The translations under genes were made by a program, and so were the position numbers. Positions 58,701 to 64,000 of a stretch of DNA of 64,000 bases are shown here, piece by piece (positions within the stretch are counted from its first letter, which is position 1; every line of letters begins with the position of its first letter). The notes beneath the pieces were generated by a model that was not told the DNA's origin, made no database searches, and saw only the letters and a list, made by a program, of their open reading frames with translations. This DNA comes from Catonia carolina (taxonomy: Eukaryota; Arthropoda; Insecta; Hemiptera; Achilidae), in the NCBI GenBank assembly GCA_035578175.1, contig JAQMRL010000004.1:40381401-40445400 (forward strand). Reading direction: 5' to 3'.

Positions 58701-61700
58701 AACATAAAATACAACATATTTACAAGTAATCTTTCTAAACTTTGTAACTTGTATTATACCGGGTCATTGAGAAAGGTTGCATCCATTTTAAAAAATTACA
58801 GTTTAAATTTACTGGAGATAACGTCATAACATTTTTTTTTTATTATAAACAGAAAATATTAAAGTGTTTTTGTTGGTACGACTGTACCGTAAGTTGAAGA
58901 AATTAAATTGGGAAAAAAAACAATAACATAATTTGGCAGTAGGACGGTGCACCTCCTTATTTCAGTCTTCCTGTGCGCCACGCCCTCAATGAAAAATTCT
59001 CTGACCGATAGATCTGTAGGGCCGGTCCTGTGCTTTGGCCTCCAAGGATTCCAGATTTAACCCCACTTGATTTTTCTTCTAGGGTTGTGTAAAAGACCAT
59101 GTCTATAGTGAGAAGATTCAAAATGTGAATCACTTACGACAATGAATTGCTACTCCTATCGCTTCATTCAAGGTCGATATGACACAGCACACCTGAAAAG
59201 AGGTCGACTATCGTTTAGATGTGTGCAGAGCAACAAACTGTGCTCATATAGAAACTTTTTAAGTTGTAAAAAAACTTTAATATTTTCGTTAACAACAAAA
59301 AAAATGTATAACTTTATCTCCATTAAACTGCAATTTTTTTAAATGGATGCAACTTTCTCGATGACCAAGTACAATAAATTGTAATTTCAACCAATGATGT
59401 TTAATACTACAATAACAGTAACAGACCAGAATGTTGAAAGAATATGACTACCGCACATACAGATGCTCATATCCCCTACACCATTTGTACTTAAGCTCGC
59501 CCGCAAGACCACAGACAAATCTCAGAGTTGTTATAAAAGTGTACTATCTACACAGCGATAAACTGTTCATCAGAATGTACTACAAAATAAATTTGTTAAG
59601 TTATAACATTTGCCCATAACACAGGTGGAGTGTCAAATTATTTACACTCAATATGTTCACAGCGATAAACTGTTCATCAGAATATACTACAAAATAAATT
59701 TGTTAAGTTATAACATTTGCCCATAACAGACAGGTGGAGTGTCAAATTATTTACACTCAATATGTTTATTGCAGGGTTAAAATAAATAGTTCTGTTTCTT
59801 ACCACATGTTCAGCCAATTAAATGACTGAATCATTTAAGAACAGAAGAGGTAAAGGTGCAAAAGACACTAATTAGAATTGTCTCCTCTGAAAGTAATGAA
59901 TTTCATTATACATTCAGACCCTATGGTGAATGAAGTAAAGGTGTCATTTGCAGAGTGGAAAGTATGTGGTTTTCAGAGGGCCCGGCATGCTGATAAGCGT
60001 ACTTTTCCACTCAATGAGGAAGGCATTGGTAAACCACCTCATTCCTTGTTTTACTTAGTAAAACCTCTACAGGTTCAAACCAGCCTTTCGGCTAATGACC
60101 TAAACAATAAGTTCTAACAGTTAAATTAATTTACACTATATAAAGTTTATAAACAAAATACAGATCTAACTCATTAGGTAGAGTAAATTACACTCTTAAT
60201 AGTGCATTAAATTTTATTATCAGTAGACAAATAAAAGAACAAAATATTTTATGATGCAGTTAAATGATTTATAAAACAACTATCGTAACTAACATTTTAG
60301 ATTCAGATTGTGTTTTACAATGAAATTTTCTGCTTGATAACTACAAAGAATAATAATTTTTACATCTAAATTTCCAAATGTAAAATGTTAAAAACTTTCA
60401 TTGTCTGAATGTTATTCATATTGTGAAAAATAATGTAAATATTGCATTTAATTATTATATAATAACAATCCCTACTCGTTGTCCTTTGCAGCTTCCACTG
60501 AAATTAACTAAATTAAGATCTAATTTCATCTTTTATAAACAATTTGAACTAATTAACTTCTCACACAATCTTACACATTGAAAGCAAATCATGACAACTG
60601 AACAAATAAAACCAATTAATATAGAAAACAGTAATATTCTTGACATCAGTAGTACAAATTACCAGTAGAGGGGGAAAAAATATGATTGAGATTTTAGTAA
60701 CTAGCCAGAAACTAACTTTCTGGCTAATTTATCTTATATCATCTAATTTTTCTTATATCTATCCTGCAAATAATTTAAATTTTTTTTTAAAAACGAGAGT
60801 AACGGATGATGACATATTGTAGAGTGGTACAGTACCGTACCTAATTGCATATTACAATAGATGGTAGAATTGTGGTATAGAATAGATGGAAAAACTAACC
60901 TTACCAAACAAAAAATAAAAGTGACCACTTTACTATCCACAATTATTTTCCAAAATTTAAAAATTTTATGAGATATGTTGTATGTTACTCTTCTTCTTCT
61001 TCAAGTGCCGTCTCCGCGTCGGAGGTTGGCGATCATCATTGCTATTCTAACTTTCGAAACAGCTGCTCGGAACAGTGACGTGAGTATGTTACTCAGGAAG
61101 CTTCAAACAGTAAAAGAATTTTTGAAATTGGTAGAGTATTTTCTGAGATTAGCTCATACAATATTGTTACTCCTTTATAATATTAATACAAATTATAAAC
61201 ACAATAAAAATTATTAGTTACTTACTTTTCCATAAAGTGTTTTAAATTTCACAGCAATTTCTTGCCTTTGAGCGTTAGTTCGATTAGCCAGAACTTGTAT
61301 AATAGCTTTTTCATCAGTACCAAAACCTTTCATGGCTTTCCTCAATATCTCTGCATCTTGTGTAGGATTAAACGGATTTGCAGGTACAACAGTTGGGGTG
61401 CCCTGAAATAGAAAAGAAAAAAATCATTAAACAGTTGTTCCAATGTCTGAACACATGATAGACTAGAGACATCATAAATAACTTATAAATTATACTAAAA
61501 AGTGCAGGGATTTGACGATCCCATGACTTAAAAAAGAGATTTTAGGATTGTAGCCAGCCAACCAATTGACTTCCAGGATAAGGAGTCTCCTACAGGTGAA
61601 TGAACCTTGAATAGTCATCGGTACAGGATATGGAAAGCAAGGAATAACCACTGCATTATAGATCTACAGGTTATCTTGAATCCCTTAAACTTTAATAATC

Positions 61701-63903
61701 ACGTACGTTCTTGCAAGAAATATCCTGGATTAAAAAGCCCATATTAGAGGTTATGTACGAAATGTTAATATATTTTTTTACCACAAAAAACAAAATTAAT
61801 GTAAAATTTCTTTAGAATTTTAGTAAAGATTGGATATTTAAACTACTATATAAAATGGTAAAATGTTTTGTTGAGAGAACTATTTCTGAAGTTGTACCAG
61901 CCCGATTTTAATGATTTTGGTGTCTTTGAAAACTATTACCATACATACTTGCTAAAATTTCACAAGTATGTTTTACTCAGAAAATCCTATCGGAAAATTA
62001 AAACAATTAGGTATTTCCGCAACCATTAAAGTTATCAAATTGTAACCTTCACCAGTGAATTCCTGTACCCAGAAAACTAAAGAATTTCGGTTTTGAACTG
62101 TACATCAGTGCATACTTTCTCAAGTTGAAAAATATTTTTTTTTTAAAACTAAGCGCTTATAAAACTGAAAACTTAACTTTTACCCATAGCGGGCAGGTGG
62201 AGTGTTAAATTAATTTCACTCGATCTGGTGGTTCCAGGGCTACAAAAAATAGTTCTGTTTCTTATCACATAGTCAGCCAATTATATGACAACTATTTAAG
62301 AACAGAAGAGGTAGAGGTGTAAAAGACACTACTCAGAGTTATCACCTCTGAGAGTAATGAATTTCACTATACAGCCAGACCCTGTGGTGAATGAAGTAAA
62401 AGTGTCATTTGGAGGATGGAAAGTAGGTACTTTTTGTATGCTTATCATGCTGATAAGCATACGCTTTCAATTCAGTGAGGAAGGCAAAAGTAAACCACCT
62501 CACTTCTCGTTTTTACTCAGTAAAACCACTAGAGGTTCAAACCAGCCTTTCGGCTGTTGATCTAAACAACAAAACTAAACGAAAGACACTGCCTGGCCAC
62601 TATGCCATTGCGTTAATTTGTCTCCAGGGACCATGCCCTTTTTATTTAAAAGATTTCAGTCTAAATTACTCAGATTAAAGTGTTGATTAATGTAGTATTA
62701 AGCTATCCTTTACTATAACAATTAATAAATTTCACAGGCAAACATTTAAATTCATCGGGTTAGATTTGTGCAAAAAAGTTTTCGCATGGACAGGTATATG
62801 TGGGTCTGTCAAGAACTGATAGTTCTCACGATCAATACAACTGAAAACAAGATAAAGAATGTTGTGTATGAGAAGGTATTATAAATACTGTTGGCATTTC
62901 AACCGATGAAAATGTTTTGGGGCTTTCAATTGGGAAAAATACTGTTTTCAGCAGAAATAAAGTTACTTAATGAAAAATTTTTTATCACCCGTGCGAGGGG
63001 GACGTCTGCTATTTATTTAGTTCCGCTTTTATTGTAGGTACATTTTTAGTTGACAAGGGAAGCAAGTACGAGTCCACTAGTTTTAAAATAAACTCATTTA
63101 AGTCAACATCTACTTTATTTAAATAAATAATATTGCACAGATTTAAATTTAAACAGATTTCATAATATAAAATTTACACTAATGACCACATAGATGGCGT
63201 TTTAAGCCTAAGTTTACGATTTCATTGATAGTTATCATCATCAAATCTTTAACCAATTCTAAAAATTGACATACCCAAAAAAATAAATTTAAATGTATTT
63301 TTATTTACACAAATTAGTTTTTTAAAAAGATGAGACAAAATTTAAAATGCTCACCTTGTTAATAACTTGTTGATTATGACCAGAATTACTAAAATGTGTT
63401 TGAGAATATGGGGCATTGCCATACGGATGGCCCTGACCTTGATGTACATTAGATGCAGTGGATTGTGCTGGATAAAGAGATGATTGTGAAGGATATGGAG
63501 ATGACTGTGGTGAGTAAGGAGATGCTGATGATTGTGGAGGGTATGGAGATGACTGTGGTGGATAAGGAGAAGCTGATGATTGTGGAGGATAAGGAGATTG
63601 CTGTGGAGGATATGGAGATTGCTGTGGATATGGAGATTGCTGAGGTGGATACGGAGGTTGCTGTGGAGCATAACCATATCCTGATGGCTGTGGTGGATAT
63701 GGAGATGACTGCGGTGGGTAAGGTGAATCTGATTGTTGAGGAGGATACGGAGTTGACTGAGGTGGATATGGATTTGGATTAGCAGATGGCATTGGCATGG
63801 ATTGAGGATATCCAGAAGGAGCAGGTGGTGCAGCAGAACCAGGGTAAATTGGATAACTTAAAGGAGTTGTTGCTTGTTCGGGTGGTGGATACATCCCCGG
63901 TGC
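49700..63903 (-). CDS. AnxB11: long annexin with YPPQ-rich N terminus (gene-level entry)
   Basis: Calcium-dependent phospholipid-binding protein of the annexin A7/A11 type. Eight exons (63903-63355, 61402-61226, 58661-58457, 56918-56839, 56007-55935, 54712-54539, 52379-52198, 49750-49700) join in frame into 496 residues plus stop. The first about 183 residues are a Tyr/Pro/Gln/Ser-rich low-complexity region. Four annexin repeats follow, with type-2 calcium motifs GFGTDE, GIGTDE, LGTDE and GMGTND and the distal acidic residues (KSEL, GDTSG, EFSGD, EDCSGD). The 5' end lies off the right edge. The symbol follows the Drosophila annexin with a long Pro/Gln-rich N terminus; orthology is inferred, annexin identity is certain. 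It converges with GUSB, 24 kb apart. Confidence 0.92.
50262..50735. repeat. cluster of direct and inverted AGTAATGGACAC motifs
   Basis: CCAGTAATGGACAC at 50262, the inverted CCAGTGTCCATTATTG near 50583 and CCCAGTAATGGACACATG near 50704. They lie within the last annexin intron. Could be subterminal repeats of a DNA transposon; no TIR pair found. Confidence 0.45.
50910..51830 (+). pseudogene. mariner element lacking catalytic core
   Basis: TIR-like ends GGGGGAATCTAAAAAACCTG and the inverted CAGGTTTTTTTGGGTCCCC, with TA outside each end (50908-50909, 51831-51832). Frames give the N-terminal HTH region ([20 protein letters not shown] ...), a frameshift, then [20 protein letters not shown] and [20 protein letters not shown] (first catalytic Asp). 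Sequence after DPETKQ, with the other two Asp, is deleted. Confidence 0.85.
52198..52379 (-). CDS. AnxB11: annexin exon: repeat 4
   Basis: 182 bp; acceptor tttttgcag, donor aag|gtaagt. It encodes [20 protein letters not shown], then [20 protein letters not shown] and ends [22 protein letters not shown] is the repeat 4 signature. Read past the donor it meets a stop within the intron, so the short exon at 49700 is needed to complete the repeat. Confidence 0.94.
52502..53811 (+). mobile_element. family B TIR element copy 5, split by family A
   Basis: ACTTTTTCTTGCC start, AACAGAATATCTCAAGAACA block, and GGAAAGAGAATGTCGTGTGA end with hairpin and CACCAGA. Interrupted at 53099-53496 by a family A retroposon. 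Confidence 0.85.
53099..53496 (-). repeat. family A retroposon, full length, with target duplication
   Basis: Exact TGTTTTAAGAT copies at 53088-53098 and 53497-53507 bracket 398 bp. On the - strand it starts GCTGCCCATAACAGACAGGT and ends GACCTAAACAACACAAC. This copy defines both ends of the family. Confidence 0.92.
54539..54712 (-). CDS. AnxB11: annexin exon: repeat 3
   Basis: 174 bp; acceptor tttaacag, donor atcg|gtaagt, phase 1 in and out. It encodes [20 protein letters not shown], a helix region and [17 protein letters not shown]. The LGTDE loop lacks the usual second Gly before Thr but matches repeat 3 of other annexins. Confidence 0.94.
55582..55905 (-). repeat. family A retroposon copy 5
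   Basis: Diverged, matches consensus from TCATACGGTCAGTCAAATAA to GACCTAAACAATTATT on the - strand. Lies 30 bp from the annexin exon at 55935. Confidence 0.8.
55935..56007 (-). CDS. AnxB11: annexin exon: linker between repeats 2 and 3
   Basis: 73 bp; acceptor ttttttcag, donor gcag|gttagt. It encodes [20 protein letters not shown] and LLRA, equivalent to the linker and first helix of repeat 3 (vertebrate GNRDENQ...AQEDAQRLYQAG). Confidence 0.92.
56290..56480 (+). pseudogene. reverse transcriptase core fragment
   Basis: The + frame reads [20 protein letters not shown] followed by a stop, then in other frames [20 protein letters not shown] and DN. This is the GVKQG...LSP motif and the FADD-like motif (second Asp changed). 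Short, frameshifted. Confidence 0.75.
56839..56918 (-). CDS. AnxB11: annexin exon: repeat 2 end
   Basis: 80 bp; acceptor is a run of T then ag, donor cag|gtaaaa. It encodes [18 protein letters not shown] and RRLLVSLCQ, the conserved GDTSG loop and the end of repeat 2. Its length matches vertebrate A11 with no gap. Confidence 0.93.
57369..57925 (+). other. GC-rich island with three histone-type stem-loops
   Basis: Sharp composition change inside the third visible annexin intron. About 550 bp, no convincing ORF, with GAAGAAGAAAGAAGAG and CCAACTACTGCTGAGGGACG internal blocks. Ends with three motifs: 57796-57811 GGCCCTTTTCAGGACC, 57829-57844 AGCCCTTTTCAGGGCC, and 57862-57881, which is CCCT...AGGG with four extra bases. 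Likely an inserted retroelement part such as an LTR or UTR; class unknown. Confidence 0.55.
58457..58661 (-). CDS. AnxB11: annexin exon: repeat 1 end, repeat 2 start
   Basis: 205 bp, phase 0 in, 1 out; acceptor tttaatag, donor cgat|gtaagt. It starts [17 protein letters not shown], which closes repeat 1 and carries its distal Glu, and continues to [20 protein letters not shown] of repeat 2. Confidence 0.94.
58759..59369 (+). pseudogene. Tc1/mariner-like element, internally deleted
   Basis: CCGGGTCATTGAGAAAGGTT and its inverted AACTTTCTCGATGACCAAG end, TA on both sides. Remnants on +: QQDGAPP, then GLQGFQI and [13 protein letters not shown], matching the QQDGAPPH ... [14 protein letters not shown] region of a Tc1/mariner-type transposase with frame errors. 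Confidence 0.78.
59551..59765. repeat. 107-bp tandem duplication across a retroposon edge
   Basis: CACAGCGATAAACTGTTCAT at 59551 recurs at 59658. The unit includes flank plus the first about 45 bp of family A (CCCATAACACAGGTGG...). Confidence 0.9.
59727..60112 (+). repeat. family A retroposon copy 6
   Basis: Near-complete + copy from CCCATAACAGACAGGTGGAG to GACCTAAACAATAAG. An open frame of about 78 codons is retained ([20 protein letters not shown]...). Confidence 0.88.
60984..61085 (-). repeat. 3' end of an RTE-like retrotransposon
   Basis: About 100 bp. The - strand reads [14 protein letters not shown] then a stop and runs into (GAA)n, read as TTCTTCTTCTTC on +. This is the terminal peptide and tail typical of RTE-like elements; the rest is 5'-truncated. 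Confidence 0.65.
61226..61402 (-). CDS. AnxB11: annexin exon: repeat 1
   Basis: 59 codons, phase 0 both ends, acceptor tatttcag, donor aaa|gtaagt. It encodes [20 protein letters not shown] then [20 protein letters not shown] and ends [17 protein letters not shown] is the classic type-2 calcium-binding loop of repeat 1. Confidence 0.95.
61403..62174. other. annexin intron, nothing recognised
   Basis: No coding or repeat signal seen between the repeat-1 exon and the family A copy. Confidence 0.45.
62175..62573 (+). repeat. family A retroposon copy 7
   Basis: + copy from CCCATAGCGGGCAGGTGGAG to GATCTAAACAAC; the frame is disturbed by a small change around GCTTATCATGCTGATAAGCA. Confidence 0.87.
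63355..63903 (-). CDS. AnxB11: annexin exon: low-complexity YPPQ region
   Basis: 183 codons, acceptor tgtgtag before GCACCGGGG, donor AACAAG|gtgagc, phase 0. It begins [10 protein letters not shown] and is dominated by repeats of [12 protein letters not shown] and QQSPYP, ending HNQQVINK. An acceptor immediately upstream and open in-frame codons before the Met suggest that Met is internal and a further 5' exon encodes the true start. Such N termini in annexins A7/A11 mediate condensation and partner binding (family knowledge). The repeats make this exon prone to length variation. Reading frames on the opposite strand here are shadows of the repeat. Confidence 0.88.
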
Positions 63904-64000
63904 CTACACAAGAAAAAGAAACAAAGTATTAAAAATTTAATTAATTCTTTCTCATAAAATATAAAAATAAACCATGACAAATAAAATAGTCTCAATAATT

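Noticed and set aside
63351..63782. Long open frames on both strands over the annexin first visible exon
   Set aside because: They are frame shadows of the codon-repetitive YPPQ sequence.
63892..63894. Met at 63894 as the annexin start codon
   Set aside because: A good splice acceptor lies 9 bp upstream with in-frame GCA CCG GGG before the ATG, so the Met is more likely internal. A 5' exon is expected off the right edge.
1..64000. CRISPR array, operon, phage or plasmid features
   Set aside because: No regularly spaced repeats with unique spacers; genes are intron-split eukaryotic genes.

Overview
The window is AT-rich, intron-rich, repeat-dense animal nuclear DNA. GT-AG introns of up to several kb, mariner and pogo-type elements, tRNA-derived SINEs and the protein sequences of two conserved genes all point to an insect. 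A hemipteran-like large genome is plausible, but nothing seen fixes the species.

Two host genes lie tail to tail. On the + strand, the 3' two-thirds of a lysosomal-type beta-glucuronidase (GUSB, glycoside hydrolase family 2) runs from 1550 to a stop at 25814; its 5' exons lie off the left edge. Both catalytic glutamates are visible, in NEP and TEYG. One 85-bp exon exists in two diverged, intact copies, at 10110-10194 and 17329-17413. The reading phase allows only one of the two per transcript. On the - strand, a long-N-terminus annexin (annexin A7/A11 type, AnxB11-like) runs from 63903 down to a stop at 49700 in eight visible exons. They encode a Tyr/Pro/Gln-rich low-complexity region followed by four annexin repeats; the first exon(s) lie off the right edge.

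The introns and the roughly 24 kb between the genes are mostly transposable-element debris plus one young element. A non-LTR retrotransposon on the - strand at about 34262-39289 has an intact ORF1 (coiled coil plus RNA-binding fold) and an intact ORF2 (endonuclease plus reverse transcriptase). The two are in the same frame, separated only by one UAG, and a 16-bp candidate target-site duplication flanks the element. Older residents include five mariner-type elements or fragments plus a sixth Tc1/mariner-like remnant, seven pogo/Tigger-like TIR elements with TA duplications, several RTE-like reverse-transcriptase remnants ending in (GAA)n tails, and many tRNA-derived SINEs.

Several repeats do not match a family I can name. 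Family A is a roughly 400-bp retroposon with an (AAC)n tail (seven copies, two with clear 11-12 bp target duplications). Family B is a roughly 0.9-kb element with inverted GGCAAGAGAAAGT ends and a 3' hairpin (five copies). Family C consists of three long palindromes in GUSB introns whose arms carry a hammerhead-like CTGANGA...GAAAC core. There is also a roughly 720-bp fold-back with two inverted tRNA-Leu/Ser-like segments, and a GC-rich island in an annexin intron with three histone-type 3' stem-loops.

No CRISPR array, rRNA, operon or other prokaryotic feature is present. Exon boundaries were placed by eye from splice signals and protein similarity and have not been tested against transcripts.
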